Translations under genes and position numbers: made by a program | Notes under the pieces: generated by a model | Told to the model about the DNA's origin: nothing | What the model saw: the letters and a program-made list of their open reading frames with translations, nothing else | Databases searched by the model: none | Shown here: positions 33,619 to 42,840 of the stretch, piece after piece | Position numbering within the stretch: the stretch's first letter is position 1 | Layout: every line of letters starts with the position of its first letter | Assembly (NCBI GenBank): GCA_019424905.1 | Contig: JAHYYP010000011.1 | Location: 1 to 56,306, forward strand | From: Collinsella sp. | GTDB taxonomy: Bacteria; Actinomycetota; Coriobacteriia; Coriobacteriales; Coriobacteriaceae | Length of the DNA stretch: 56,306 bases | Direction: 5' to 3'

Positions 33619-34194
33619 ATGGCTGAGACTTCAAAACCGAGCCGCAGAAGGCGGAGCGCCGCGCCGGTCAACCGACGCACGACATCGGTGACGTGGGGCA
33701 AACACGCCTCGGGGTTTGATGGCTCGTTCAAGCGCACTAAATATGGCTATCCTTCGGCAAGCGCCCGCTTGGCCATGCAGGCAGAGTCCTCGCTGTGGGG
33801 CCGCAAACGCGTGGTGGGCTCAAAGCTCAAGCACGACGGAACGCTCGGTTACATCAGCCGAGGGGCGGCTCGCCGCAGCGGACTCAATCCGGCTGGTTGG
33901 CATCGTTATGTTCCGATCGCGGTCGTCGTTGCGGTGATCGTCATCGCACTCGCTGCGCTTGGCTACGCCGGCGGTGGCGCCAACTTGGACGCAGTGTTTA
34001 AATCGCCCGAGCTCGCGCATGCAGGCACAGAAGTTGTCGAGGGCGCTCAGACCCAGACGGGCGTCGCACCCCAGCGCGGCATCGTTGCGGCGGCCTCCAC
34101 CATCGCCGATGCTCAAAAGGACGAGGGCGAACAAGGCAGCGAAGCCGAAACGACTCACACGAACGAAACGACGACAACGGCGACGTCAATATAA
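33619..34194 (+). CDS. Hypothetical single-pass membrane protein
   Basis: The 191-residue protein has a strongly basic N-terminal region (about 1-95; many Arg, Lys and Ser, including RRRRSAAP), one membrane segment (YVPIAVVVAVIVIALAALGYAGG) and a Thr/Glu-rich tail of about 70 residues. By the positive-inside rule the basic part is cytoplasmic and the tail outside. I do not recognise a family. The ATG at 33619 follows GAGGG. A palindromic repeat begins six bases after the stop. Confidence 0.65.
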   Translation: MAETSKPSRRRRSAAPVNRRTTSVTWGKHASGFDGSFKRTKYGYPSASARLAMQAESSLWGRKRVVGSKLKHDGTLGYISRGAARRSGLNPAGWHRYVPIAVVVAVIVIALAALGYAGGGANLDAVFKSPELAHAGTEVVEGAQTQTGVAPQRGIVAAASTIADAQKDEGEQGSEAETTHTNETTTTATSI

Positions 34195-34199
34195 GTTGC

Positions 34200-34246
34200 G
34201 AGTGGGGTAGCTAAAATAGCCCCGTCCAAAATTAGCTACCCCCGCT
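34200..34246. repeat. Short palindromic repeat related to the one at 46883
   Basis: AGTGGGGTAGCTAA (34201-34214) and TTAGCTACCCCCGCT (34232-34246) form a hairpin. The part AGCCCCGTCC-AAATTAGCTACC is shared with 46939-46960, and the preceding ATAAGTTGCG (34191-34200) is shared with 46582-46591. Confidence 0.7.
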
Positions 34247-34258
34247 GACGCTCCTGGG

Positions 34259-34780
34259 TTACCTTACGTACACCACGTTGTCGCGGCGCGGCTTTGCCTC
34301 GGGTAGCGCGTCCTCGGCGTAGCCAAGAATGCAGTTACCGACACCGCGCAGGCTGCCGTCGGCGGGCAGGCCCCAGCTGGCCAGCAGCTCCAAGCCCTCG
34401 GGCGAGTCAAAGACCTCATGCGCGCGGTGAATCCAGCACGAATCGACACCCAGTGCATAGGCGGCGTTGAGCAAGTTGCCCATGGCGAGCGAGCCGTCTT
34501 CCAGATGTGTGGGCACGCTGCGGTCAACCAGCACCACCACAACGGTCTTGGCGCCATAGAAGGGGTCGCTGTTGCTGTCCATGACCTGGGCGTTGAGCTG
34601 TGAGAGACGCTTGACGGTCGCGGGGTCGGTGACGGCGACAAACGTCACCGGCTGGCGGCCCATGCCGCTCGGTGCATATTGGCCGGCTTCAATAATACGT
34701 GCAAGCTTTTCGGCCTCGACGGGACGATCGCTGTAGTTGCGGCAGCTGCGGCGGTGAATGAGTGCTTCGATAGTCTCCAT
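34259..34780 (-). CDS. Nitroreductase-family protein
   Basis: The 173-residue protein is a small FMN-dependent nitroreductase. It has the N-terminal ALIHRRSCRNYSDRPVEAEKL that binds FMN phosphate, APSGMGRQPVTFVAV, and the C-terminal GNCILGYAEDALPEAKPRRDNVVYV. Such enzymes reduce nitro, quinone or flavin substrates with NAD(P)H and work as homodimers; the natural substrate is unknown. The ATG at 34780 has an AAGGAG site. The 290-bp gap to the next gene contains no visible structure beyond AT-rich promoter-like sequence. Confidence 0.92.
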   Translation of the reverse strand: METIEALIHRRSCRNYSDRPVEAEKLARIIEAGQYAPSGMGRQPVTFVAVTDPATVKRLSQLNAQVMDSNSDPFYGAKTVVVVLVDRSVPTHLEDGSLAMGNLLNAAYALGVDSCWIHRAHEVFDSPEGLELLASWGLPADGSLRGVGNCILGYAEDALPEAKPRRDNVVYVR

Positions 34781-35074
34781 GGTGTCTCCTTGCGGTGGCG
34801 TTGCAGATGCCCCGTTCATACCCGTCGGGCTTAAACGATAGACGGTCAATTGCCCGGCCAAAAGGATAGATTCCAATTGGGAAAGTAGGTTTGCATAAAA
34901 GTACCTTCAGAATGTGACAAACAAATGGGATGGTTAAACGTTTTATCCCGTCTACCCTGCGGTTTTTTACCACTTGCCTAAATGACGAACGCATAACCTC
35001 TGATAAAGGTTTTACTAAAGGAGTACCAACGTTTATCAATGCGCCGTGGTGGCGCCGGGCCAGGAGGTAACATC

Positions 35075-35365
35075 ATGTTCCAGGCTGGAGATGTCGTCGA
35101 GACCGATTTCGAAGGATTTCTGAAGCTGCTGCGTTCCAAGACGCGCGCTTTCGTGTCGATCAACGATCACGAGTACTACATCACGCACACCGATGGCTAT
35201 TGGCGTGTTCAGGATTGCGAGGCCCTCAACGACAAGGGCCACTTTACTGACTGCTCTGAGTTGGTCAACACGGTCTGCGAGGTCGTCGAGCTGCCGTGGA
35301 TTGCCGGCAAGAGCCTGCATGACAGCTTCTCGGGCGCTACGGTCTATGAGGCCGTCGCCGCTTAA
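35075..35365 (+). CDS. Conserved-looking small hypothetical protein
   Basis: This 96-residue protein has no signal peptide or membrane segment. It is acidic and compact, with evenly spaced aromatic residues (HEYYITHTDGYWRVQD) and three cysteines (DCE, DCS, VCE). A strong CAGGAGGTAAC ribosome-binding site and its own terminator support a real, well-expressed gene. I do not recognise a family and give no function. Confidence 0.75.
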   Translation: MFQAGDVVETDFEGFLKLLRSKTRAFVSINDHEYYITHTDGYWRVQDCEALNDKGHFTDCSELVNTVCEVVELPWIAGKSLHDSFSGATVYEAVAA

Positions 35366-35391
35366 CAGGCAATAAAACCCGATTTTCACGT

Positions 35392-35427
35392 GACCGCTGG
35401 CGCCGCCCCCGCGCCGGCGGTCTTTTT
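35392..35427 (+). terminator. Terminator after the 96-residue gene
   Basis: GACCGC-T-GGCG and CGCC-GGCGGTC pair and are followed by TTTTTC. Confidence 0.85.
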
Positions 35428-35469
35428 CTGCCGATAGGCCATAAAATGCGCGCATTTGCGGAGAGCCTG

Positions 35470-35527
35470 TTGACGATAGTCAAAACTCGGACTAATCTAG
35501 AGACACAAAATTGGTCAAAAATCGGAC
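35470..35527 (+). promoter_or_regulatory. MarR-ABC operon promoter with direct-repeat operator
   Basis: TTGACG (35470-35475) and TAATCT (35493-35498) are 17 bp apart, a good sigma-70 promoter. AGTCAAAACTCGGAC (35478-35492) lies in its spacer, and GGTCAAAAATCGGAC (35513-35527) is a near-copy 35 bp downstream. Repeats over a promoter directly before a MarR gene suggest autorepression; that the MarR protein binds here is an inference. Confidence 0.6.
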
Positions 35528-35545
35528 AATCGAATGGTGGGATAG

Positions 35546-36046
35546 ATGAATAGTGCGGTTACGCTGGTCGACTTCGATCGGTTGCTCAATGGACTCGACC
35601 ATATCTATTCGGAGTTCTCGCGCGCCTGCGGCCTTTCGGACTGCGCCTATTGGATGCTCGTCGACACCAGCACGGCGGGCGGCAGTATTGCCGTAAGCCG
35701 TCTGACAAGCGAATGGTTCTACAGCAAGCAGACCATCAACTCGGCAATTAAAACCTTGACGGCGCGGGGCTTCGCAACGTTGGAGTTTGCCGAAGGCAGT
35801 CGTAAGAGCAAGGTTGTGAGCCTGACCGAAGAGGGCAGGCGATTTGCCGAGCGTTATGCGTTGCCGGCACTCAAGGCCGAACAGCGAGCCTTTGGCGCGC
35901 TTGAGCCATGTGAGCAGCGCGAGATTATGCGCTTGATCGGCAAATTCTCTCAGGTGCTCGGCGATGAGTGCGATGCCTTTAAGCAGCATATCGCTGCCGA
36001 GAGCCAAGCCGAGAATCAAGGTGAGGGGGAGTCGTGCGACTGTTAA
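35546..36046 (+). CDS. MarR-family transcriptional regulator
   Basis: The 166-residue protein has a MarR winged helix (LTSEWFYSKQTINSAIKTLTARGFATLEFAEGSRKSKVVSLTEEGRRFAE) between dimerisation helices. It overlaps the first ABC exporter gene, so it is almost certainly the local regulator of that exporter and responds to a small ligand, as MarR proteins usually do. The promoter just upstream carries a direct repeat that could be its operator. Confidence 0.93.
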   Translation: MNSAVTLVDFDRLLNGLDHIYSEFSRACGLSDCAYWMLVDTSTAGGSIAVSRLTSEWFYSKQTINSAIKTLTARGFATLEFAEGSRKSKVVSLTEEGRRFAERYALPALKAEQRAFGALEPCEQREIMRLIGKFSQVLGDECDAFKQHIAAESQAENQGEGESCDC

Positions 36047-37770
36047 TGAGGTTTCTAAAGCCATATCGAGGGCTTGTCGCAGTGACGCTGCTGGTGCTGC
36101 TGGTGGATAACGTCGGTACGCTGTTGGTTCCCACGATGCTGGCGAACATGGTCAACACCGGTATTACCACGGGCGATGTCGACTACATTTTACGCAACGG
36201 CCTATACATGTTTATCGCAACCAGCATGGCTAGCGGCGGCACGGTGCTGGGCTGCTATCTTTCGGCGCGCCTGGCCGCCAACGTGGCTTGCGATATTCGC
36301 AATGCCGTGTACGACAAATCGCTCGAGCTCGCGGCCAGCGATTTTGAGCGCTTTGGCACCGGATCGATGATCACGCGCTCGCTCAACGACATCAACGTGA
36401 TTCAGCAGGCGATTCTGCAGACGATTCAGCTGGTGCTGCCCGTGCCGTTTTTGGCTGTGGCGGGCATCATCTTCGCCTGGTTTATCGATCCCGCCATGGG
36501 CACGCTTCTGGGCGTAGTCGTTGCGATTGTGCTGGTGGCGGCGGTCTTTACGGTTGCCAACGCGGCGCCGATTTTTATGCGCCTACAGGGCTTTATCGAC
36601 CGCATGAACGTGGTGCTGCGCGAGAATATTGTGGGCGTGCGCGTCATCCGTGCGTTTAACAAGGAGCGCCACGAGGAACGGCGTCTGGACGAGGTGTTTA
36701 GCGAATACGCCGCCAACGCCATCAAAGTCAACCACCTGTTTGTGGGCCTCGACAGCTCAAGCTTCTTTTTGATGAACATCGCCGAGGTGGCGGTGCTGTG
36801 GGTGGGCGGCAACCGCGTAGGCGCCCACGCCATGCAGATTGCGAGTATCTCGGCGGTGCTGGAGTATGCAATTCTGATCCTGTTCTTTGTGATGATGGCC
36901 CAGATGGTGGTGCTGACGCTTCCGCGTGCTGCCGCGTGCCTGAACCGTGCGCAGCAGGTGTTGGAGATTGAGCCGAGCATCGTCGATGGCGAGCGCACGC
37001 TGGATGACGGGGCGCGCGAGCCCCAAGACGAAGCCGATGCGGTGGCCGTGTTCGACCACATGTCGTTTCGCTTTGACGATGCCGACGAGGACACCCTGTG
37101 CGACCTGAGCTTTGCCTGCCGTCGCGGTCAGACGACTGCGATCGTTGGCTCGACAGGCTCGGGCAAATCGACGGTGGCAAAGCTTCTGCTGCGCTTCCAC
37201 GATGCCACCAAGGGCTCCATTCGCCTGAATGGTGTGGACCTGCGCGAGCTTACGCAAGACGAAATCCGCGGGCGCATTGCCTATGTGCCGCAGAAGGCGT
37301 GGCTGTTCTCGGGCACGGTAGCGAGCAACCTTCGCTTTGGTAACGAAGGCGCGACCGAGGGCGACATGCTTCACGCGCTTGAGGTTGCCCAGAGCACCTT
37401 TGTACTCGACCAACCGCAGGGGCTCGATACCCCGGTTGCCCAGGGCGGTACGAACTTTTCGGGCGGCCAGCGCCAGCGCCTGGCCATTGCTCGCGCGCTC
37501 ATGAAGCAGGCCGATTTGTACATCTTCGATGACAGTTTTTCGGCCCTGGACTTTAAGACCGATGCGGCCCTGCGCCATGCATTGCAAGACGAGACGCGCG
37601 ATGCCGCGGTGCTCATCATCGCGCAGCGCATCTCGACGATTCTGCATGCCGACCAGATTGTCGTGCTCAAGGATGGCGAGGTTGTGGGCTTGGGCACGCA
37701 TGGCGAGCTTATGGAAACCTGCGAGGTGTACCGCGCCATCGCGGAATCGCAGATGAAGGGAGGTGAGTAG
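36034..37770 (+). CDS. Heterodimeric ABC exporter subunit with degenerate ATP site
   Basis: The 578-residue half-transporter has six membrane helices (about 1-300) and an ATPase domain with Walker A GSTGSGKST near residue 372 and a canonical signature FSGGQRQ. Its Walker B ends DDSFSALD, with Asp in place of the catalytic Glu, and the switch His is Gln (AQRIST). This is the pattern of the inactive-site half of heterodimeric exporters such as TM287/288. The GTG at 36034 (site GAGGGG) or the ATG at 36046, which overlaps the marR stop, could be the start. The partner follows at once. The substrate, drug or lipid, is unknown. Confidence 0.92.
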   Translation: MRLLMRFLKPYRGLVAVTLLVLLVDNVGTLLVPTMLANMVNTGITTGDVDYILRNGLYMFIATSMASGGTVLGCYLSARLAANVACDIRNAVYDKSLELAASDFERFGTGSMITRSLNDINVIQQAILQTIQLVLPVPFLAVAGIIFAWFIDPAMGTLLGVVVAIVLVAAVFTVANAAPIFMRLQGFIDRMNVVLRENIVGVRVIRAFNKERHEERRLDEVFSEYAANAIKVNHLFVGLDSSSFFLMNIAEVAVLWVGGNRVGAHAMQIASISAVLEYAILILFFVMMAQMVVLTLPRAAACLNRAQQVLEIEPSIVDGERTLDDGAREPQDEADAVAVFDHMSFRFDDADEDTLCDLSFACRRGQTTAIVGSTGSGKSTVAKLLLRFHDATKGSIRLNGVDLRELTQDEIRGRIAYVPQKAWLFSGTVASNLRFGNEGATEGDMLHALEVAQSTFVLDQPQGLDTPVAQGGTNFSGGQRQRLAIARALMKQADLYIFDDSFSALDFKTDAALRHALQDETRDAAVLIIAQRISTILHADQIVVLKDGEVVGLGTHGELMETCEVYRAIAESQMKGGE

Positions 37771-37771
37771 C

Positions 37772-39787
37772 ATGACCGAGGAGCTCAAGAAGCAGGGCGG
37801 CCTTGTCGATGCCGCCGCTGCGGACGCTGCCGAGGAAGCGGTCGAGCGGGCTGCCATGTCGACCGAGCTGGATGACGCCGCCAAGGCTGCAGCCGAGCGC
37901 GAGGCTCGCCGCCAAGCGCTCTACGAGGAAAACGAACGTGCCGAGGACGAGCGCGCCCGCGCCGAGGCAGAGCGTATGCGCGACGTGGACGACGAAGACG
38001 AGGACGAGACGCCTCGGGATACCTGGGCGACGGTGCGCCGCCTGTGGAGTGAGGCTGCCGGCGACCATTGGCGCTTCTATATCGTGTTCGCGAGCATTGT
38101 GTTCTATGTCATCTTTAACACCGCCGCGCCGGCATATAGCGCCCGCGTGATCGATGAGCTGTGGGGCCACATTCAGGTGGCGTTTGCCAACGACACCACT
38201 TTCAGCATCACCTGGGAGAACTGCGGCAAGACCATTTTCGTCTACTTTATGATCTGGACTGCCGCTGCCTCGTTCTATGCGCTCCAGAGCTTTTTGATGT
38301 CGAGCGTCGCTGAGCGTCTCAATCTGCGCCTGCGCAACCGCATCGCGCAAAAGCTCAACCGTCTGCCGCTCGCCTATTTTGACGCGCATCGTCCCGGCGA
38401 GGTCGTCAGCCGCGCGACCAACGACCTGGACAAGATGTCCGAGAGCATGCAGCGCGGATTGCTGCAGCTGCTCGTGTCGATCGGCACGGTTGTTGGTGCT
38501 GTGAGCGTGATGTTCGTGTTCAGCGTGCAGCTTACACTCGTCTTTCTGTTCTTTACGGCACTGTCGCTGCTGGTGACGAAGGTCGTCTCGCGCCGCACAC
38601 ACGATGTGACGGGCGAGCGCCAGGAGTGGGTGTCCAAGATTACGAGTGCGGTCGAGGAAGGCTATTCGGGCCGTCTGGTGATCCGCGCGTTTAACCGCGA
38701 ACGCCAAAGTTCTGCCGAGGTGCACCAGGCCTCGGGCGAGCTGGCACGCGTGAGTGCCAAGGCCGACTTTATGATCAATGCCGTCGGCCCTGCGGTGCGC
38801 TTTATCGGCCGTTTGGCGCAGATCGTGATCGCGCTGGTGGGCTGCAGCATGCTGGTTGCCGGTCACATGACCGTCGGCGTGTTCCAGGCGTTCTTCCAGT
38901 TTATCTACGAGGCGTCCGAACCCATGACGCAGCTGTCGTTTACCTTCAACTCGCTGCAGAGCGCGTTGGCGAGTGCGGAGCGCGTGTTCGACCTGCTCGA
39001 TGAGCCCGAGATGGAGGCCGATCCGCTGCCGGACGAGGCCGCCAAGCTGCCGGGTCGCGTTGAGGGTCGCGTCTCCTTTGAGCACGTGCGCTTTGGTTAT
39101 TCGCCCGACAAGCCGCTTATGCACGACGTGTCGTTTACCGCCGAGCCGGGCCAGAAGATTGCCGTGGTGGGAACCACGGGCGCGGGCAAGACGACGCTCA
39201 TCAACCTGCTCATGCGCTTCTACGAGATTGACGGCGGGCGTATTACGCTCGACGGCGTGGATACGAGCCGCATGGACCGCGGCGAGCTACGGCAGCAGTT
39301 TGGCATGGTGCTGCAGGACGCCTGGCTGTTCGATGGCACGATTGCCGAAAACATCGCCTACGGCTGTCCCGAGGCGACGCGTGAGGAGATCGTGGCGGCT
39401 GCGCGCGCCGCGCAGGTCGACTTCTTTGTGCGCACCATGCCGCAGGGCTACGACACGCGCGTGGCCAACGATGCCGAAAGCATCAGCCAGGGCCAGCGTC
39501 AGCTGCTGACCATCGCACGCGTGCTGCTCAATAACCCGGCGATTCTCATCCTGGACGAGGCGACCTCAAGCGTGGATACGCGTACCGAGCTTGCCATCGG
39601 TCGTGCCATGGACGCGCTCATGCGCGGGCGCACGAGCTTTGTGATCGCGCACCGCCTGTCGACGATCGTGGACGCCGACCTGATCTTGGTCATGGATCAC
39701 GGCAACATTATCGAGCAGGGCACGCATAAGGAGCTGCTGGCTGCCGAGGGTGCCTACGCCGACCTCTATCTGAGCCAGTTCGCATAA
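37772..39787 (+). CDS. Heterodimeric ABC exporter subunit with canonical catalytic residues
   Basis: The 671-residue partner has an unusual N-terminal extension of about 85 residues, rich in Glu, Ala and Arg and probably coiled coil or disordered. Six membrane helices and an ATPase domain with Walker A GTTGAGKTT near residue 467 follow. The catalytic Glu (ILILDEATSSVD) and switch His (AHRLST) are intact, but the signature is ISQGQRQ rather than LSGGQ. This complements the upstream subunit: one composite site is active and one degenerate. An AAGGGAGG site precedes the ATG, one base after the upstream stop. Confidence 0.93.
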   Translation: MTEELKKQGGLVDAAAADAAEEAVERAAMSTELDDAAKAAAEREARRQALYEENERAEDERARAEAERMRDVDDEDEDETPRDTWATVRRLWSEAAGDHWRFYIVFASIVFYVIFNTAAPAYSARVIDELWGHIQVAFANDTTFSITWENCGKTIFVYFMIWTAAASFYALQSFLMSSVAERLNLRLRNRIAQKLNRLPLAYFDAHRPGEVVSRATNDLDKMSESMQRGLLQLLVSIGTVVGAVSVMFVFSVQLTLVFLFFTALSLLVTKVVSRRTHDVTGERQEWVSKITSAVEEGYSGRLVIRAFNRERQSSAEVHQASGELARVSAKADFMINAVGPAVRFIGRLAQIVIALVGCSMLVAGHMTVGVFQAFFQFIYEASEPMTQLSFTFNSLQSALASAERVFDLLDEPEMEADPLPDEAAKLPGRVEGRVSFEHVRFGYSPDKPLMHDVSFTAEPGQKIAVVGTTGAGKTTLINLLMRFYEIDGGRITLDGVDTSRMDRGELRQQFGMVLQDAWLFDGTIAENIAYGCPEATREEIVAAARAAQVDFFVRTMPQGYDTRVANDAESISQGQRQLLTIARVLLNNPAILILDEATSSVDTRTELAIGRAMDALMRGRTSFVIAHRLSTIVDADLILVMDHGNIIEQGTHKELLAAEGAYADLYLSQFA

Positions 39788-39817
39788 TGTGACAAAGGGA
39801 CAGTCTCTTTGCCACAT
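39787..39817. repeat. GGGACAG-type short palindrome
   Basis: ATGTGACAAAG and CTTTGCCACAT pair around GGGACAGTCT. It starts on the last base of the ABC gene and belongs to the same style as 6661-6720 and 21068-21098. Confidence 0.65.
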
Positions 39818-39824
39818 CACAAAT

Positions 39825-39860
39825 AAGGCGCGCCGGGGATGAATTCCCTGGCGCGCCTTT
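39825..39860. terminator. Terminator between ABC exporter and cysE
   Basis: AAGGCGCGCC and GGCGCGCCTT form a perfect stem around a 15-nt loop (with an inner GGGGAT/ATTCCC pairing). The flanking genes converge, so it can work for both strands. Confidence 0.85.
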
Positions 39861-39897
39861 GCGTTGATGCCGATGTCGTTTTGTGCCGCTTGCGTTC

Positions 39898-40602
39898 CTA
39901 GCGTTCGTCCACGAGCTTGGCGACGAGGGCCTTGAGCTCGGCCACCTCTCGCTCGAGTTCCTTGACGCGGCGGGCATTCTCGGTGATGCCCTGGCGGTTG
40001 AGGGCGGACTGCTCGGCGGCGTCATCGGGCATGTACTCGCGATGCTGCTTGGCGTCGAAACTCTCCTCGAACACACGGCAGCCGTTGCGCTTGATGATGC
40101 GTCCCGGCACGCCCACGACGGTGCAGTTGTCGGGGACGTCCTTAACGACGACCGAGTTGCCGCCGATCTTGACGTTGTTGCCGATGCGGATGTTGCCGAG
40201 CACCTTGGCGCCCGTGCCCACCGTGACATTGTTGCCCAGGGTGGGGTGACGCTTGCCGGTCTCGTTGCCGGTGCCGCCGAGCGTGACGCCCTGGTAGAGC
40301 ACACAGTTGTCGCCCACAATGGTGGTCTCGCCGATGACGACGCCCATGGCGTGGTCGATAAAGAAGTGCTTGCCAATCTGCGCGGCAGGGTGAATCTCGA
40401 CGCCGGTGATGTGGCGGGTGATTTGCGAGAGCACGCGGGCGAGCGAGCGATGACCGTGCTCCCACAGCCAGTGCTCGGGCACGTGGTTCCACTTGGCGTG
40501 CAGGCCAGGATAGGAAAGAAAGATGACCAGACCGTTTTGCGCGGCGGGGTCCTGCGCCTGGACGGTCTTGATGTCCTCGCGAATGGTATTGATAAAGCTC
40601 AC
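39898..40602 (-). CDS. cysE: Serine O-acetyltransferase
   Basis: CysE makes O-acetylserine from serine and acetyl-CoA, the carbon skeleton for cysteine. The 234-residue protein has the short N-terminal helical region of the EpsC type, then left-handed beta-helix hexapeptide repeats (GVEIHPAAQIGKHFFIDH, VIGETTIVGDNCVLYQGVTLG, GNNVTVGTGAKVLG) and the catalytic His in IDHAMGVVIGET. A coiled-coil tail (VKELEREVAELKALVAKLVDE) is longer than usual. The frame is open to 40677, but the GTG at 40602 has an AAGGGAGG site and matches the family N-terminus. No cysK is adjacent. Confidence 0.93.
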   Translation of the reverse strand: MSFINTIREDIKTVQAQDPAAQNGLVIFLSYPGLHAKWNHVPEHWLWEHGHRSLARVLSQITRHITGVEIHPAAQIGKHFFIDHAMGVVIGETTIVGDNCVLYQGVTLGGTGNETGKRHPTLGNNVTVGTGAKVLGNIRIGNNVKIGGNSVVVKDVPDNCTVVGVPGRIIKRNGCRVFEESFDAKQHREYMPDDAAEQSALNRQGITENARRVKELEREVAELKALVAKLVDER

Positions 40603-40825
40603 CGGCCGCCCTCCCTTAGCGCCATGGCAATGCGATTCAATAAAGTATAGCGATTCGCTAGGGATTAAAAAGGACAATCTTGGCGGCTTTGCGCTACAAG
40701 TGTCAGTTATGCAAACTTGCTGGTAATGGAGTCATGCTTTTGTGGGGTTGCGCACGAGGGGGCACCGCAACCGTATACTGGTCAACTTGGACGTATCCGC
40801 GCCCACAACTGAGAGGTTTTACTTC

Positions 40826-41473
40826 ATGGGTTTCATCAATTTTATTGCCGAGCTGCTTAAGGACCCGCGCACCGCGATCGCCAGCTGGATCGCCGCCGGC
40901 CCGCTTATGGCCTACGGCTGCGTGTTCCTGATCATCTTTATCGAGACGGGCGTGGTGTTCTTCCCGTTCCTTCCCGGTGATTCGCTGCTGTTCGCCTCGG
41001 GTTTCTTTGCCCACAACGGCGGCTTTAACATCGTGGCGCTTCTGGCCACCGCATGGGCCGCTGCCATTTTGGGCGATCAGTGCAACTTTATGATCGGTCA
41101 CTTCTTTGGCCGCAAGATCATCGCTTCGGGCAAGGTCAAGGCCATGACGCCCGAGCGCATCAAAAAGTCCGAGGACTTCTTGGACAAGTGGGGTCACCTG
41201 GCCATCTTCCTGGGTCGCTTCTTCCCGTTTATCCGCACCTTTGTGCCCTTTATCGCTGGCATGGGCGGCATGCACTGGCGCAACTTTGTCGTCTTTAACG
41301 TGCTGGGCGGCATTACCTGGTCGACGGTCTTTACGCTGCTGGGCTACTTCTTTGGCGGCATTCCCTTTGTGCAGGAGCACTTTGAGCTGCTGATTATCGG
41401 CATCGTTGCCGTGTCGATCATCCCGACCGTGGTCGGTCTGGTTAAGGCTAAGCTGGGCAAAAAGAACGCGTAG
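40826..41473 (+). CDS. DedA-family membrane protein
   Basis: The 215-residue protein has about five hydrophobic segments and DedA/SNARE-associated family signatures: ETGVVFFPFLPGDSLLFASGFFA and GRFFPFIRTFVPFIAGMGGMHWRNF, with the conserved Arg and Pro. DedA proteins are membrane transporters; some recycle the lipid carrier undecaprenyl phosphate and affect envelope integrity and drug resistance. The ATG at 40826 follows GAGAGG, and a TATACT -10 box lies at 40774-40779. Confidence 0.93.
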   Translation: MGFINFIAELLKDPRTAIASWIAAGPLMAYGCVFLIIFIETGVVFFPFLPGDSLLFASGFFAHNGGFNIVALLATAWAAAILGDQCNFMIGHFFGRKIIASGKVKAMTPERIKKSEDFLDKWGHLAIFLGRFFPFIRTFVPFIAGMGGMHWRNFVVFNVLGGITWSTVFTLLGYFFGGIPFVQEHFELLIIGIVAVSIIPTVVGLVKAKLGKKNA

Positions 41474-41501
41474 CTCGAGCCAGCGCGCAAACCGTGCAGT
41501 T

Positions 41502-41536
41502 GAGGCCCGTCACCGCTTACGGTGGCGGGCCTCTTT
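41502..41536 (+). terminator. Terminator after the DedA gene
   Basis: GAGGCCCG-T-CACCG and CGGTG-G-CGGGCCTC pair around CTTA and are followed by TTTAG. Confidence 0.85.
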
Positions 41537-41762
41537 AGTTTCGGTCAAATGAAAATACTTTACTTAGTTAAAGAAAAGCGTTTTATCAGACGCGTACGGG
41601 GAGTACAATCTCGTGCATGCGAATCGACGTGCCATCGGCTTTGATGCTGCTCGCGTGTCCCGTCCGGCTCTACGCTCCGGGCGTGCGACGTTGCGACGCG
41701 GTCGGCCTCGGTCCTTGCGTGCGGGTTCGCGAGTTTGCAACTGTGTATGTAAGGAGCGACAT

Positions 41763-42815
41763 ATGACTGTCGAGAAGAAGGATATCGATTGGGGTAGCCT
41801 CGGCTTTGGCTACATGAAGACCGATTACAGCTACGAGGCCCATTGGAAGGACGGCGAGTGGGACGAGGGCGGCCTGACCACCGACCACACCTTGCATGTC
41901 TCCGAGTGCGGCGGCATCTTCCATTACTGCCAGGAGGTCTTTGAGGGCCTGAAGGCCTACACCGCCGAGGACGGCAGCATCGTCTGCTTCCGTCCCGACA
42001 TGAACGCCGAGCGTATGTACAACTCTGCGCAGCGCCTCGAGATGCCCCCGTTCCCCAAGGACAAGTTCGTTGAAGCCGTCAAGCAGGTCGTTTCTGCCAA
42101 CGCCGCCTGGGTTCCGCCCTTCGGTTCCGGTGCGACCCTGTACGTGCGTCCGTTTATGATCGGCTCCGGTGACGTGATCGGCGTGGCTCCCGCTCCTGAG
42201 TACACGTTCCGCATTCTCGTGACCCCGGTCGGTCCGTACTTTAAGGGTGGCCTCAAGCCCGTCAAGCTGCGCGTTTCCGAGTATGACCGTGCGGCACCTC
42301 ACGGTACCGGCAACATCAAGGCCGGCTTGAACTACGCCATGTCCCTCAAGCCCACGATGGAGGCCCATCGCGAGGGCTATGCCGAGAACCTGTATCTCGA
42401 CTCCGAGTCCCGCACCTATGTCGAGGAGACCGGTGGCGCCAACGTCCTGTTCGTGAAGGAGGACGGCACCCTCGTCGTTCCTCAGTCGCACACCGACTCC
42501 ATCCTGCCCTCTATCACCCGTCGCTCGCTCGTTCAGGTCGCTCAGGACCTGGGCATGACCGTTGACCAGCGTCCCGTCGAGTGGGCCGAGGTCAAGGCCG
42601 GTACCTTTGTCGAGTGCGGCCTGTGCGGCACCGCTGCCGTCATCTCCCCGGTTGGCGAGATCGACAACAAGGTTTACGGCGCCGACGAGACCGTGACCTT
42701 CCCGGCTGGCTACACCGAGATCGGTCCTGTGATGAAGAAGCTCCGCGAGACCCTGACTGGTATCCAGTCTGGTGCTGTTGAGGATAAGCACAACTGGGTT
42801 TACACCGTCGCGTAA
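41763..42815 (+). CDS. ilvE: Branched-chain amino-acid aminotransferase
   Basis: IlvE transfers amino groups to and from leucine, isoleucine and valine. The 350-residue fold-type IV PLP enzyme shows YGQ-region equivalents (FHYCQEVFEGLKAY), the PLP lysine region NIKAGLNYAMSLKP and SLVQVAQDLGMTVDQRPV. Its length and motifs fit the longer BCAT group II. The ATG at 41763 has an AAGGAG site. A likely -10 box TACAAT lies at 41604-41609, giving a leader of about 150 nt with no visible attenuator. Confidence 0.94.
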   Translation: MTVEKKDIDWGSLGFGYMKTDYSYEAHWKDGEWDEGGLTTDHTLHVSECGGIFHYCQEVFEGLKAYTAEDGSIVCFRPDMNAERMYNSAQRLEMPPFPKDKFVEAVKQVVSANAAWVPPFGSGATLYVRPFMIGSGDVIGVAPAPEYTFRILVTPVGPYFKGGLKPVKLRVSEYDRAAPHGTGNIKAGLNYAMSLKPTMEAHREGYAENLYLDSESRTYVEETGGANVLFVKEDGTLVVPQSHTDSILPSITRRSLVQVAQDLGMTVDQRPVEWAEVKAGTFVECGLCGTAAVISPVGEIDNKVYGADETVTFPAGYTEIGPVMKKLRETLTGIQSGAVEDKHNWVYTVA

Positions 42816-42840
42816 GCTGTCTTAGCTGTCCGGCCCGAGG

